From positions 93,721 to 157,720 of the forward strand of contig CAMDBM010000001.1 in the NCBI GenBank assembly GCA_945889085.1: a DNA stretch of 64,000 bases, written 5' to 3'. Origin of the DNA: WLJO01 sp945889085. Lineage in GTDB: Bacteria; Actinomycetota; Acidimicrobiia; Acidimicrobiales; Ilumatobacteraceae. Positions 7,521-16,544 of the stretch are shown piece after piece (the first letter of the stretch is position 1; every line of letters starts with the position of its first letter). Both the position numbers and the translations under genes were made by a program. The notes beneath the pieces are model-generated. The model was not told the origin of the DNA. It did not search any database and worked only from the letters and a program-made list of their open reading frames with translations.

Positions 7521-7769
7521 ATGCTCGTCCGTGAACTCATCGACTTCCTCCGTCTCCAGGATCCGGAGACCGAGGTGGACATCACCGTGGTGCAGCCCGA
7601 CGAGGAGGACGAGAACTCTCTCGACGTTCTCCACGTTGCTCTGGTGCACGTGCTGACGGTTCCCGACGAGGAGACCGACGAGGATTTCGTCTGGCTCATC
7701 GGCGGCGAGGCGGGCGACGTCGAGGATTTCCTCGATGCGATCAGCGGCGATGCCGACGACGAAGACTGA
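7521..7769 (+). CDS. Small very acidic protein
   Basis: 82 residues, about a third Asp and Glu. A short N-terminal helix (MLVRELIDFLRLQDPETEV) leads into alternating strands (VDITVVQPDEED, LHVALVHVLTVP) and an acidic tail. ATG after GGGAGACCCCACC. The first 25 residues resemble the helix-plus-strand start found in small proteins that describe what pairs can be (LREFLDKLPPDAEV-like); function unknown. Lies between the hypothetical gene upstream and the coupled ORFs downstream. Confidence 0.65.
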   Translation: MLVRELIDFLRLQDPETEVDITVVQPDEEDENSLDVLHVALVHVLTVPDEETDEDFVWLIGGEAGDVEDFLDAISGDADDED

Positions 7770-7786
7770 CGGCAATACTGAACAAC

Positions 7787-7870
7787 ATGGCCAACCGCGA
7801 ACTGCCACCGGAAATGCGTGAGCAGCTCCACCTCGGCCACGGGGGCGCCCCTACGCTGCCAGCACGATGA
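7787..7870 (+). CDS. Possible 27-residue ORF coupled to the metalloprotease-like gene
   Basis: ATG 7787 opens MANRELPPEMREQLHLGHGG and ends after 27 codons at TGA 7868-7870, which overlaps the next gene's ATG as ATGA. The downstream gene has no good ribosome binding site of its own, so this ORF could provide translational coupling. Too short to judge by composition; it may be a coincidence. Confidence 0.4.
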   Translation: MANRELPPEMREQLHLGHGGAPTLPAR

Positions 7871-9423
7871 GCGATACCACAGGGGTTCATGAGCCCTGGC
7901 CGCCGCCGCACCCGGTGATCGACGCCGCGTACGGTCCACGGTTCCGCCCCCCCGTCCCACCACCGGTGCCCGAACCGGGCGGCCGCCGCGCCGGCTGGGA
8001 CCTCACCCCGATCGGGCCCACACCGCGCTCGTCGCGCTGGCTCGTGGTGTTCACCGCTATCTGTGTGCTGTTCGCTGCGCTCGGCGGGTACCTCGCGTAC
8101 CGGTTCGTGAGCAACGATCAGAACCCAACCTCGTGGGACCCGCGGGTGAGCAACCTTGCCGTGTTCGTCGAGCGAGAGACCGGCCTTTCGTTCACACGCC
8201 CCGTGCGCGTCCGTTTCCTGAACGACGCAGAGTTCGACAAGCTGGTGACCGACGAGGCATCGAGCCTTTCCGACGGCGAGCGGCGCAAGATCGCCGATGA
8301 CGAGGCGATCGGGAGGGCGTTCGGCTGGTACACGGGAACGACCGACGTTGTCGAGCAGAAGAACCAGCTGAATTCGGCCGGCGTCCTCGCGCTTTACAGC
8401 TTCGCGAGCCGCGAGATCGTCGTGAGAACCGACGAGCCCAACGCCGCAACGTTCAGCGTTGCCATCCGGGCAACGATCACCCATGAGATGGTGCACGTCA
8501 TCCAGGACCAGCATCTGGACGTCCGCAAGCTACAGAGCAACGCAAAGGGCGAGGAGCAGGCTCGGTCGGTGACAGCACTCATTGAGGGTCATGCCGTTTA
8601 CGTCGAGCGCCGTTACATCTTCTCCCTGCCCGAGGCCGAGCAGCAGGCCTTCTTCGACTACGCGAACAAAGCGGGAGACGAGGTGGACGCGGCGACGAAG
8701 GACGTTGCACCGGCCATCACGACTGGGCTCGAGGCGCCGTACTTGACGGGGCCGATCCTGGTGGCAGCAGCCGCGCTGACCAAGGCCGGCATCGAACAGC
8801 TTTTCGTGCGGCCGCCGCTCGCGCTCGATCAGGTACTCGATCCCCGGGCGTATTTCTTCGAGGACATCCCCGAGACCGTCGATGCCCCAACCGAGCCGGG
8901 ATCAGGCGTAGAGAAGGGAACCATTGGCATGGTTCGGCTGTACCTCACGCTCGCCACGGCGATGTCCCCGCAGGAGGCGTGGGAGGCCGCTACTGGGTGG
9001 GGAAACGACTCGTACACGGCCGCTCGGGCGGACGAGAAGTCCCCCGTCTGCGTTTCGTGGAACCTCGTCGCGGACAGTGAGGCCGCTGCAAAGACGCTCC
9101 ACAGTGCACTGTCGAAGTGGGTAACGACCCGGGTGAAGCAGTCGGCGGTAACGGTGGACCCGTCAACCTCTCCCATCAAGGTCCGGTTCTGCGATCCGGG
9201 CACCGCAGTCGCGCAGACCCTCGTGGCCGAGACCGCCGTGGACTACTTCTACACACGGGCGAACGTGCTCGAGGCCCTGATCGAGAACTCGGGCAGCCTC
9301 GACGTCGCGACGTGCGCCACCGACGTCGTCATGCGGACCGAGACCGTCGCGAACCTGCAGGAACCCGACGATGCTCTCCGCAGTCGCGTTGCCGCAGCCG
9401 TCTCTGCGTGCTCGAAGTCGTAG
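7867..9423 (+). CDS. Membrane-anchored HExxH zincin-like protein
   Basis: 518 residues. A proline-rich cytoplasmic N-terminus (about 1-57), one membrane helix (about 58-82, WLVVFTAICVLFAALGGYLA) and a large outside domain. The motif ITHEMVHVIQDQHLDVRK at about residue 202 gives H-E-x-x-H, and ALIEGHAVYVERRY about 30 residues later gives the distal Glu, so a zinc site is plausible; the arrangement HExxHxxQDQ plus E-G-x-A recurs in actinobacterial proteins of unknown substrate. Two Cys pairs in the C-terminal half fit an extracytoplasmic location. Its start overlaps a 27-codon ORF. Protease activity is inferred only from the motif. Confidence 0.68.
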   Translation: MSDTTGVHEPWPPPHPVIDAAYGPRFRPPVPPPVPEPGGRRAGWDLTPIGPTPRSSRWLVVFTAICVLFAALGGYLAYRFVSNDQNPTSWDPRVSNLAVFVERETGLSFTRPVRVRFLNDAEFDKLVTDEASSLSDGERRKIADDEAIGRAFGWYTGTTDVVEQKNQLNSAGVLALYSFASREIVVRTDEPNAATFSVAIRATITHEMVHVIQDQHLDVRKLQSNAKGEEQARSVTALIEGHAVYVERRYIFSLPEAEQQAFFDYANKAGDEVDAATKDVAPAITTGLEAPYLTGPILVAAAALTKAGIEQLFVRPPLALDQVLDPRAYFFEDIPETVDAPTEPGSGVEKGTIGMVRLYLTLATAMSPQEAWEAATGWGNDSYTAARADEKSPVCVSWNLVADSEAAAKTLHSALSKWVTTRVKQSAVTVDPSTSPIKVRFCDPGTAVAQTLVAETAVDYFYTRANVLEALIENSGSLDVATCATDVVMRTETVANLQEPDDALRSRVAAAVSACSKS

Positions 9424-9505
9424 TCGACTGACCCTCGGTGCAGGCCTAGATCCATCTCCGTTGATCCCTGTCAATCCTGTCGTGGCAAGATGATGACGAT
9501 TCGAC

Positions 9506-11770
9506 ATGAACGAGACCACGCTCCCGACATTGGGACCCACCGAAACCCGCCACACGTTCTGCCGGATCTGCGAGTCGCTCTGCGGGCTCGAGGTGACGCT
9601 CCAAGGTGGTGAGATCACCCAGATCCGGGCGGACCACGACCACGTTGGCACCGCAGGCTTCGCGTGTATCAAGGGCGTCAAGCAGCATCGCCTGTATGCG
9701 TCCCCGGACCGCCTGCTCCATCCGATGCGACGGACCGGCGAGACGTGGGAGCAGGTCTCATGGGGTACCGCCGAGAGCGAGATCGGGGCGAAGGTTCGTG
9801 CCATCGTGGCCGAGCACGGGCCGAACTCGGTGGCGATGTACGTCGGCACGGCTGCCGGGTTCAGCGTGCTGCACCCGATCTTCGCGAAGGGCTTCATGGA
9901 CGGGCTGAAGTCCGGTTCGCTCTACGCGAGCGCGACGCAGGACTGCGCGAACAAGTTCGCCGCTGCGCGCGAGATCTACGGCTTCCCGTTTACCCAGCCC
10001 TTCCCCGACGTGGACCACACCGACTGTCTCGTGATCGTCGGAGCGAACCCCGTGGTGAGCAAGTGGTCCTTCCTCCAGGTAGCGGACCCGAAGAAGCGCC
10101 TGCGCGAGATCGCCGAGCGGGGCGGACGGGTGATCGTGATCGACCCGAGGAGGACCGAGACGGCCAAGGCCGCGACGGATCACCTCTTCATCCGTCCCGA
10201 CACCGACGTGTTCTTCTATCTGGCCTTCCTGAACGAGCTCATTGCCTCGGGGGGCGTCAACCGCTCCGTCGTCGAAACCCACACCACCGGCTTCGACGAT
10301 CTTGTGGCGTTCGCTGCCCCGTGGACCCCGGAGCGAACTGCTGAGGTCACGGGTATCACTCCGGAAGCGCTGCGCTCCGTGGTGCGTGCGTACCGCACCG
10401 CCGGTTCGGCCGCGCTGTATTCGTCCACCGGGGTGAACATGGGTTCCAACGGCGTTCTTGCGTTCTGGCTCCAAGAGGCAATCAATGCCGTGTCGGGCAA
10501 CCTCGACCGTGTCGGCGGCACCCTCGTCGGCAAGGGGATCTTCGACTTCGCGAAGTTCGGCAAGCGCACGGGCACCCTGATGAGCAACGACACCTCACGC
10601 ATCGGTGGGTTCCGGAAGGTCAACGACGCATTCCCCGGTGGGATCCTCGCCGACGAGATCCTCACTCCCGGCCCCGGCCAGATCAAGGCGCTCTTCGTGA
10701 CGGGCGGGAACCCACTCATCACGATGGCGGACGCCGGCCGCCTTCGGGACGCATTCGGCTCGCTCGAACTGCTCGTCACCGTGGACATCTTCCGCAACGA
10801 GACGGGCTCGGTGGCGCACTACACGCTGCCCGCCACCGACCCGCTGCAGCGTGCCGACCTGCCGTTCATCTTCCCGCTCTTCATGGGCATGCAGTCGCGT
10901 CCATACCTCCAGGCCACCGAGGCGATACTGGAGCCGCAGGGTGAGCAGCGCGACGAGGCATCCATTTACCTTGCGCTCGCGAAGGCATGCGGTGCCCCGA
11001 TGCTGGGCTCCGGCGTCGCCCAGCGCCTGCTCGAGCGCATGGCCCGCAGGCATCAGCGACGCGACGGATTGCGCTACCCGACCGTGCCAGCGGAGAAGGT
11101 ACTGAACCTCATCCTGCGTGTGACGAGGAAGCCCGGGTTCGCCAAGCTGCTCCGCTACCCGCACGGCCTCGCACAGCCCGGGTCAACTGCCGGAACGTTC
11201 CTCGGTCGGCGCATCGTCACCGACGACAAGCGCGTCCACCTCGCACCGACACTGTTGCTCGAACGGGGCGCGGACCTCGATGGTGAGTTCGCCTCGGCGC
11301 GCAGTCGGGCGGACCGCATGCTGCTCATCACCAAGCGGCACGTGAAGACCCACAACTCGTGGACGCACAACCACGAGGAGATGGTGAACAACGGGTTCAC
11401 CACCAACCACCTGTATCTCCACCCCGATGACGCTGCTCGGCTCGGCCTCGCCGATGATCAATTGGCCGACGTCCGCTCAGCGACCGCAACGGTGCGCGTG
11501 CCGGTGCGGCTGCTCGACGACCTCATGCCGGGGGTGTGCGCGCTCCCCCACGGTTGGGGTCACCAGCACGCCACAGGGCTCACGGTCGCGTCGGCGACGA
11601 CGGGCGTGAACGTGAACCTCCTCGCCGCAAGCGGACCCGGGTCGGTTGATCCGATGTCTGGCATGTCTCGCCTCACCGGGATCCCAGTAGAGATCACGCC
11701 TGCCGCTGGTCCCCTTGCGGGCACATCTTGGTCAGGCATCGAACCCGTGCCGGTTTCGCTACGCGGTTGA
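9506..11770 (+). CDS. Molybdopterin-dependent oxidoreductase (formate dehydrogenase / BisC type)
   Basis: 754 residues, no Tat signal, so cytoplasmic. A [4Fe-4S] site is formed by C19, C22, C26 and C54 (CRICESLCGLE ... GFACIKG); C147 (SATQDCANKFAA) is the likely molybdenum ligand. Domains follow the DMSO reductase superfamily: FeS domain, two cofactor-binding halves (GANPVVSKWSFLQ; IDPRRTETAKAATDHLFIRP), and a C-terminal dinucleotide-binding barrel (TKRHVKTHNSWTHN ... LPHGWGHQH). No partner FeS or NAD-binding subunit lies next to it, so its electron acceptor is unknown and the substrate cannot be assigned. Stands alone, 82 bases after the metalloprotease-like gene. Confidence 0.85.
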   Translation: MNETTLPTLGPTETRHTFCRICESLCGLEVTLQGGEITQIRADHDHVGTAGFACIKGVKQHRLYASPDRLLHPMRRTGETWEQVSWGTAESEIGAKVRAIVAEHGPNSVAMYVGTAAGFSVLHPIFAKGFMDGLKSGSLYASATQDCANKFAAAREIYGFPFTQPFPDVDHTDCLVIVGANPVVSKWSFLQVADPKKRLREIAERGGRVIVIDPRRTETAKAATDHLFIRPDTDVFFYLAFLNELIASGGVNRSVVETHTTGFDDLVAFAAPWTPERTAEVTGITPEALRSVVRAYRTAGSAALYSSTGVNMGSNGVLAFWLQEAINAVSGNLDRVGGTLVGKGIFDFAKFGKRTGTLMSNDTSRIGGFRKVNDAFPGGILADEILTPGPGQIKALFVTGGNPLITMADAGRLRDAFGSLELLVTVDIFRNETGSVAHYTLPATDPLQRADLPFIFPLFMGMQSRPYLQATEAILEPQGEQRDEASIYLALAKACGAPMLGSGVAQRLLERMARRHQRRDGLRYPTVPAEKVLNLILRVTRKPGFAKLLRYPHGLAQPGSTAGTFLGRRIVTDDKRVHLAPTLLLERGADLDGEFASARSRADRMLLITKRHVKTHNSWTHNHEEMVNNGFTTNHLYLHPDDAARLGLADDQLADVRSATATVRVPVRLLDDLMPGVCALPHGWGHQHATGLTVASATTGVNVNLLAASGPGSVDPMSGMSRLTGIPVEITPAAGPLAGTSWSGIEPVPVSLRG

Positions 11771-11781
11771 CCGGCCGCGGC

Positions 11782-12441
11782 TTACTCCGCGAGCTCCCCC
11801 GTCAGGGGATCAATGATCACCGTGCGTTCTGTGCGCGACGTGACGCGCAGCGGTGATCGACCGACGAGCATCTCCTCCACCGTGTCGCTTCGCCTGCCAC
11901 CGACGTAGATCTTGCCCTCCCACCCCCGGTGGGCGTGATACGCCCCGCCGACAATGATCATCTTCTTCGCCACTCCCCGGTCACGCACGTCGGGCGCTAC
12001 ATAGATCTGGTCGATCTCCCCGGTCATCGTGTCCCAACGGAGCGCGGCAACTTGCTGGTCGCTGCGCACCGGCAGCGTGAAGAACGCCGCATTCGGGATG
12101 ACGGTGCCATCCGTGTGATGCCCGGTGCCGAACGCCACGAGCGAATGCAGCGAACGATCGGGGGTCGAGGCATCCGCCTCCACGAACCACAGGCCCGGCG
12201 CTTCGGGTGTCGCCCATGGTGCGATCGTCACCACCGGACGCCTCTGCCCGTCGAGGCGAACCGTGAGCAGTTCAATCGCCCCCGGGAACTCCGCCTGATC
12301 CGGCCCTGGCCCCACCGTGGTGCCGTCGGGGAAGTGACCCGACAACAGACCCGCTAACTCAAACCGGCCACCGGGGAGCGCTGCGGTTCGCAGCGCCCAC
12401 ACGCCCGGGCTCTGCTCGCTGCTCCCGAGGATTCCCCGCAC
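11782..12441 (-). CDS. GNAT-like acetyltransferase domain protein
   Basis: 219 residues. The segment QIYVAPDVRDRGVAKKMIIV looks like the acetyl-CoA binding motif A of GNAT enzymes (V-x-x-x-x-R-x-x-G-x-A). The N-terminal half (PGGRFELAGLLSGHFPDGTT) is beta rich and unlike standard GNAT sequence. GTG start at 12441, four bases after the stop of the secreted-protein gene upstream, so the two are co-transcribed. Substrate unknown. Confidence 0.55.
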   Translation of the reverse strand: MRGILGSSEQSPGVWALRTAALPGGRFELAGLLSGHFPDGTTVGPGPDQAEFPGAIELLTVRLDGQRRPVVTIAPWATPEAPGLWFVEADASTPDRSLHSLVAFGTGHHTDGTVIPNAAFFTLPVRSDQQVAALRWDTMTGEIDQIYVAPDVRDRGVAKKMIIVGGAYHAHRGWEGKIYVGGRRSDTVEEMLVGRSPLRVTSRTERTVIIDPLTGELAE

Positions 12442-12445
12442 TGCG

Positions 12446-12973
12446 TTACTTCGTGCGGAAGAACGCCCGGAGGCCGTTCACCGACACCGAGTAGCAGCGA
12501 TTCTTTCCCTCTGGCACCACCCAGTACTGCCGGAAATACTTCTGCTTCGGCCGGTACGTCGGGACCGTGAGCCCTCCGACCGGGCCAATGACCACGGAGG
12601 TGTCTGCACAGGAGACCTCCAACGACGAGGCGCCCACTCGTGCGGGTTCGGAGATCACACATGAGTTGTCAACATCTTCCACGCGGTACTCGAGTCTCTG
12701 GCGCTTTCCCGACTTGGCACGGTTGAGCGAGCCGTCGGACTCGATCGAGTGGAAGAAACCAACCGTCCGCTTCGCGCCGCCGAAATTCGCGCTGCAGGTC
12801 TCGAGCGTGGTCCGCTTGTCGAGGTGCGGGCGGGCCGAGGCGGAATCCGTTGAGTCGGGTTCGCTCGGCACGGTGTCCGTCGCGTGCGCTCCGGTCGGCA
12901 TGATCTGCGACCCAGCAACCGTCACCGTGGCGATGCTGAGCAGTGCGGCGGCTCGCTTGGCTCTCGAAGACAT
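12446..12973 (-). CDS. Secreted hypothetical protein
   Basis: 175 residues. N-terminal signal peptide (basic MSSRAKR, hydrophobic AAALLSIATVTVAGS, cleavage near GAHA-TD), then an acidic Ser/Thr/Pro linker and a globular part with four cysteines (TCSANFGG, DNSCVISEP, VSCADTSVV, KNRCYSVSV), likely two disulfides outside the cell. The C-terminus reads YWVVPEGKNRCYSV. ATG 12973 is chosen because the signal peptide begins there. Forms an operon with the GNAT-like gene. A related tail may survive at 17054-17108. Confidence 0.72.
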   Translation of the reverse strand: MSSRAKRAAALLSIATVTVAGSQIMPTGAHATDTVPSEPDSTDSASARPHLDKRTTLETCSANFGGAKRTVGFFHSIESDGSLNRAKSGKRQRLEYRVEDVDNSCVISEPARVGASSLEVSCADTSVVIGPVGGLTVPTYRPKQKYFRQYWVVPEGKNRCYSVSVNGLRAFFRTK

Positions 12974-13016
12974 ACCACATGTTAAGCACGAAGGGGAGGT
13001 GCTACCAAGACCGCGG

Positions 13017-13616
13017 TCAGGTTCCGGGAAGCACTTCGTTCCACTCCGGCCATGACTTCCACTCCGGCGCCTCCACCACGTGGCCATCGCGCGGTGCGTT
13101 GTTCGAGATCTCCCCCGTTGCCAGGTTATGGATGTAGCGCGGGCAGTTCGGGAAGGCACGTCCGATGCGCACCTCCACCACAGCCTCGGATTCCGGGAAG
13201 CGGTCGAGCCATTCCTGCTCGAGATGCACCCGGGCAGTGCCGTGGATGCGCGTGCGCCCGGGACTGTTGAAGTCGATGAAGAGCATCGACACCTTGCCGG
13301 TGTCCATGAGGTTGCCGATCGACCGGTACATGCCGTTGCCGTCATACGACGGGAAGGCGAGTGTTGAGGGGTCGATGACCTTCACGAATCCGGGAACACC
13401 GCCCTTGTACGACACGTCGGGCCACCCATCGAGGTCGGAGGTGCCGAGGAAGAAGAACGAGGCCTTCTCCACCATGGCCACCTGCCAGTCCTCGAGCGCG
13501 TCCTTCGCAACGCGCTCCTCGAGCCGGTTAGCCAGACGCGTGCTGTCGAAGCTTTCCTGAAGCGCCCGGGATCCGGGGCCGTACAACGTGGGCGCAGTCT
13601 TGCCGGTGTTCGTCAT
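13017..13616 (-). CDS. Pyridoxamine-5'-phosphate-oxidase-like flavin-binding protein
   Basis: 199 residues with the split-barrel flavin fold: VEKASFFFLGTSDLDGWPDV, FPSYDGNGMYRSIGNLMDTG, VSMLFIDFNSPGRTRIHGTA and a C-terminal CPRYIHNL. Close to pyridoxamine oxidase family proteins that bind FMN or F420 and reduce small molecules; the role is unassigned. A -10 TAGGGT (complement of 13623-13628) ends six bases before ATG 13616, hence leaderless. Confidence 0.8.
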   Translation of the reverse strand: MTNTGKTAPTLYGPGSRALQESFDSTRLANRLEERVAKDALEDWQVAMVEKASFFFLGTSDLDGWPDVSYKGGVPGFVKVIDPSTLAFPSYDGNGMYRSIGNLMDTGKVSMLFIDFNSPGRTRIHGTARVHLEQEWLDRFPESEAVVEVRIGRAFPNCPRYIHNLATGEISNNAPRDGHVVEAPEWKSWPEWNEVLPGT

Positions 13617-13662
13617 GCTCGAACCCTAATGGCGACGTGCCCGTCGTGCCCCGGAGAGGTGG

Positions 13663-14643
13663 TTACGCGACGGCAGCGTCGATGCGAGTCATCACCTCAG
13701 GCGTGAGCAGCGGGATGACAGCCAACGACTCGAAGTTCTCGAGAACCTGGCTCGGGCGGCTTGCGCCGGTAATCACCGTGGACACGCGCGGGTTAGCCGC
13801 GCACCATGCCAGGGCCAGTTGCGCCATGGAGCAACCGAGTTCGTCCGCGATCGGCCGCAGGCGCTCCACCTTCGCGAGCGTGTCCGGCTCCGTCAGACGC
13901 TGCTGCAGCCACTCGTAGCCAGCCAGTGCACCGCGGCTGTCCTGGGGAACCCCACCGCGGTACTTGCCTGTGAGGAGTCCGGAGGCGAGTGGACTCCAGA
14001 TCGTCGTACCGAGGCCGATGTCTTCGTAGAGACGGGCGTACTCCTTCTCCACGCGATCGCGAGCGAACAGGTTGTACTGCGGCTGCTCCATGACCGGCTT
14101 GCGCAGGTGGTGGCGCTCGGCGATCTCCCATGCCGCCCGGATCTCGTCGGCGGACCACTCACTCGTGCCCCAATAGAGCACCTTGCCCGACGCGATCAGG
14201 TCGCTCATCGCCCAGACCGTCTCCTCGATCGGGGTGTTCGGGTCCGGTCGGTGGCAGAACACGAGATCAAGGAAATCTGTCTGGAAGCGCTCCAGCGAAC
14301 GGTCGATGGCCTGCATGAGGTACTTACGGTTGAGGGTGTTACGCATATTGCGCAGGTTCCCGTCCACGCCCCAATAGAACTTGCTGCTCAGCACATAGCT
14401 CTGGCGCGACCAGCCGAGTTCTTTGATGACACGGCCCATGATCGCTTCGCTCTCGCCGCCTGCATACGCCTCGGCGTTGTCGAAGAAGTTGCAGCCACCG
14501 TCATACGCGGCCTGCATGCACTCGAGCGCCATGTCATCCTTCATCTGGGCGTCGAAGGACACCCAGCTACCGAACGAGAGAACGGAAAGCTGCAGGCCAC
14601 TGTTGCCGAGCCGGCGATACGTCATTTTGGTCTTGGGTGCCAT
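13663..14643 (-). CDS. Aldo/keto reductase
   Basis: 326 residues, NADPH-dependent carbonyl reductase of the potassium-channel beta subunit-like group. The catalytic tetrad is visible: Asp and Tyr in CNFFDNAEAYAGGESE, Lys in YVLSSKFYW, His in FCHRPDPN. NADP-binding C-terminus (WSPLASGLLTGKYRGG; STVITGASRPSQVLEN). A -10 TAAGGT (complement of 14650-14655) lies six bases before ATG 14643. Substrate unknown; neighbours are other oxidoreductases. Confidence 0.9.
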   Translation of the reverse strand: MAPKTKMTYRRLGNSGLQLSVLSFGSWVSFDAQMKDDMALECMQAAYDGGCNFFDNAEAYAGGESEAIMGRVIKELGWSRQSYVLSSKFYWGVDGNLRNMRNTLNRKYLMQAIDRSLERFQTDFLDLVFCHRPDPNTPIEETVWAMSDLIASGKVLYWGTSEWSADEIRAAWEIAERHHLRKPVMEQPQYNLFARDRVEKEYARLYEDIGLGTTIWSPLASGLLTGKYRGGVPQDSRGALAGYEWLQQRLTEPDTLAKVERLRPIADELGCSMAQLALAWCAANPRVSTVITGASRPSQVLENFESLAVIPLLTPEVMTRIDAAVA

Positions 14644-14749
14644 GTTCGCACCTTAGTGGCAGCGGTTGCCGAGCCGTCCCGCCACCGTGCCCCACCCACC
14701 ATTCGCCTGCTACGGTCAGCCGAACATCCAGGTCGAACGGGGGTCAGAC

Positions 14750-15751
14750 ATGGGGTCCAGTTATCGAAAGATCGTCTGCAACGGGTACACGAGGAACTTC
14801 CGTGCTGCCGCCGAGATCGTCGAGGTTCCGAGAACCTCCCCGGCGCCCGGCCAGGTACTCATCCGGAATCATTTCGGGGGCGTGAATGCATCCGATGTCA
14901 ATATCGCCGCTGGCGTGTACTTCTCCGACGGCACCTTTCCCTTCGACCTCGGCTGCGAGAGCATCGGCGAGGTGATCGAGGTTGGCGAAGGAATCAGCCA
15001 TCTCGCTGTGGGCGACTACGTGGTGTCACCGAGTCTCGGGAGCGCGTATGCAGAACTCATCTATCGGGATGCCCTGCAGGTGCTCAAGGTTCCCACCTGC
15101 TCGCCCGAGGTGATGACCGCCGTGGTCTGCGGGAGCACTGCATCGGTCGGGCTCAACTCCGTCGGCCAGATGGGTTCGGGCGAGACGGTGCTCATCACGG
15201 CCGCTGCGGGCGGGGTTGGGAGCTGGTGCGTGCAACTGGCGAAGTTGGCAGGCAACCACGTCATCGGCACCTGCAGCACCGAGGAGAAGGCCGTTGAATT
15301 GCGCAGGCTCGGCTGTGACCGCGTCATTGTCTACCGTAACGAGGACCTCGGCACGGTGCTGAGTACCGAATACCCGAACGGCATCGACCTTGTCTTCGAA
15401 CAGGTCGGCGAACAGACCTTCGACACGTGCGTGGACAACATCGCGCAGCGAGGCCGCATCGTCATCTGTGGATTCATCTCGGAGTACACGACCGGCCCGA
15501 AGCCCGTCACGTCACCGCGGATCTACCACAAGCTGCTCTGGAAGTCGGCTCAACTGCGGGCCTTCCTCTTTTCGCACTGGCCCGACGAGTTGCCCGGTCA
15601 TATCGTCGCGAACCTCGCGCTTGTTGAGAGCGGCGCCGTTGACCCCCTCGTGGATCGCAGGGTATTCAGCGGGCTCGAGCAGGTTGTCAATGCCGTCGAG
15701 TACCTGCACGCAGGCGGCAACAGCGGCAAGGTGGTCATCCGCTACCCGTAG
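14750..15751 (+). CDS. Zinc-type (MDR) quinone oxidoreductase / prostaglandin reductase 3-like
   Basis: 333 residues of the medium-chain dehydrogenase superfamily. GVNASDVNIAAGVY and GCESIGEVIEVGEG form the catalytic domain; the NADPH-binding motif is TAAAGGVGSWCVQLAK. Zinc ligand cysteines are absent, so it is a reductase of the quinone / enoyl group, nearest in appearance to ZADH2. ATG 14750 follows a purine-rich GGGGG site; a TACGGT at 14711-14716 may be its -10. Its 3' end overlaps the convergent C26 gene by 17 bases. Confidence 0.85.
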   Translation: MGSSYRKIVCNGYTRNFRAAAEIVEVPRTSPAPGQVLIRNHFGGVNASDVNIAAGVYFSDGTFPFDLGCESIGEVIEVGEGISHLAVGDYVVSPSLGSAYAELIYRDALQVLKVPTCSPEVMTAVVCGSTASVGLNSVGQMGSGETVLITAAAGGVGSWCVQLAKLAGNHVIGTCSTEEKAVELRRLGCDRVIVYRNEDLGTVLSTEYPNGIDLVFEQVGEQTFDTCVDNIAQRGRIVICGFISEYTTGPKPVTSPRIYHKLLWKSAQLRAFLFSHWPDELPGHIVANLALVESGAVDPLVDRRVFSGLEQVVNAVEYLHAGGNSGKVVIRYP

Positions 15752-16484
15752 GGATGTTCGGCGCGAGGCCAATGGATGCACGCTCGACGAGCCAGGCGAA
15801 CGCCGGGTCCGGCTGGAACGTCAGCAGTTCGGGGTGCCACTGCACGCCCCAGACACTGCGCCCCGGGATCTCGACGGATTCGACAATCCCGTCCGGTGCG
15901 CGACCCGTGCACACGAGCGTCGGCGCGACACGGCCGACTGCCTGGTGATGCAGGGTGTTGACGTTGAGCCCGGGTCCGAAGACCTCACGGGCTATTGAGC
16001 CTTCGTCGAAGGCGACCGTGTGGACGCGTGCCGACACGGGGTGTTCCCATGCCGCGTGCAGACCGACCTCGTTGCCCTCGATGTGCTGCAGCAGCGAACC
16101 CCCGAGGGCGACGTTCAATACCTGCATGCCCCTGCAGATTGCGAGCACCGGGATCCCAATCTCGAGCGCACGACGCAGCAGCGCGATCTCTACCCGGTCA
16201 CGGTGCGTGTCGATCCCGTAGACCGTCTCGTGAGGGTCCTCGCCGTACAGCGCTGGGTCCACGTCGCCTCCGCCGGTGAGCACCAGCGCGTCCATGTGGT
16301 CGAGAGCCTCGACGGAGGTGTCGATGCACGGCAGCATCAGCGCCACCCCTCCCGCTGCCGCAACCGCGTCGCTGTACGCCGCGAGGTGCAGATCGACCTG
16401 CTCGTCGCGGAAGTTCGCCGGTAGCGACGGCACCTCCGGCGCGCCATATCGCCGCCCGCTCAGCGCAACCAAAGGCCTCCCCAC
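15735..16484 (-). CDS. Class I glutamine amidotransferase, gamma-glutamyl-GABA hydrolase type (C26, PuuD-like)
   Basis: 249 residues. Nucleophile Cys in VLAICRGMQVLNVALGG and the His-Glu pair in VWGVQWHPELL complete the triad; DALVLTGGGDVDPALYGE is the oxyanion strand. PuuD enzymes cleave gamma-glutamyl-GABA in putrescine degradation. Its gene is divergent from a MarR regulator, beyond which lies a glutamine-synthetase-like ligase of the kind (PuuA) that makes gamma-glutamyl amines, supporting this substrate class. GTG 16484 is preceded by a -10 TAGATT (complement of 16492-16497) at seven bases. Confidence 0.82.
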   Translation of the reverse strand: MGRPLVALSGRRYGAPEVPSLPANFRDEQVDLHLAAYSDAVAAAGGVALMLPCIDTSVEALDHMDALVLTGGGDVDPALYGEDPHETVYGIDTHRDRVEIALLRRALEIGIPVLAICRGMQVLNVALGGSLLQHIEGNEVGLHAAWEHPVSARVHTVAFDEGSIAREVFGPGLNVNTLHHQAVGRVAPTLVCTGRAPDGIVESVEIPGRSVWGVQWHPELLTFQPDPAFAWLVERASIGLAPNIPTGSG

Positions 16485-16544
16485 GGGATGGAATCTACCC
16501 CACGCCTACGACAGGTGAACCCGTCCGCGGTACCGTCTGCAGTG
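16485..16544. promoter_or_regulatory. Divergent promoter region of the C26 and MarR genes
   Basis: Sixty bases hold two leaderless promoters: TAGATT for the C26 gene on the minus strand (16492-16497) and TACCGT for marR on the plus strand (16531-16536). The palindrome CGGTACCG (16528-16535) overlaps the marR -10 and could be part of a MarR operator. Confidence 0.5.

Noticed and set aside
13819..15297. Long plus-strand ORF opposite the aldo/keto reductase gene
   Set aside because: Arg/His-rich, no family motifs; mirror of the reductase gene.
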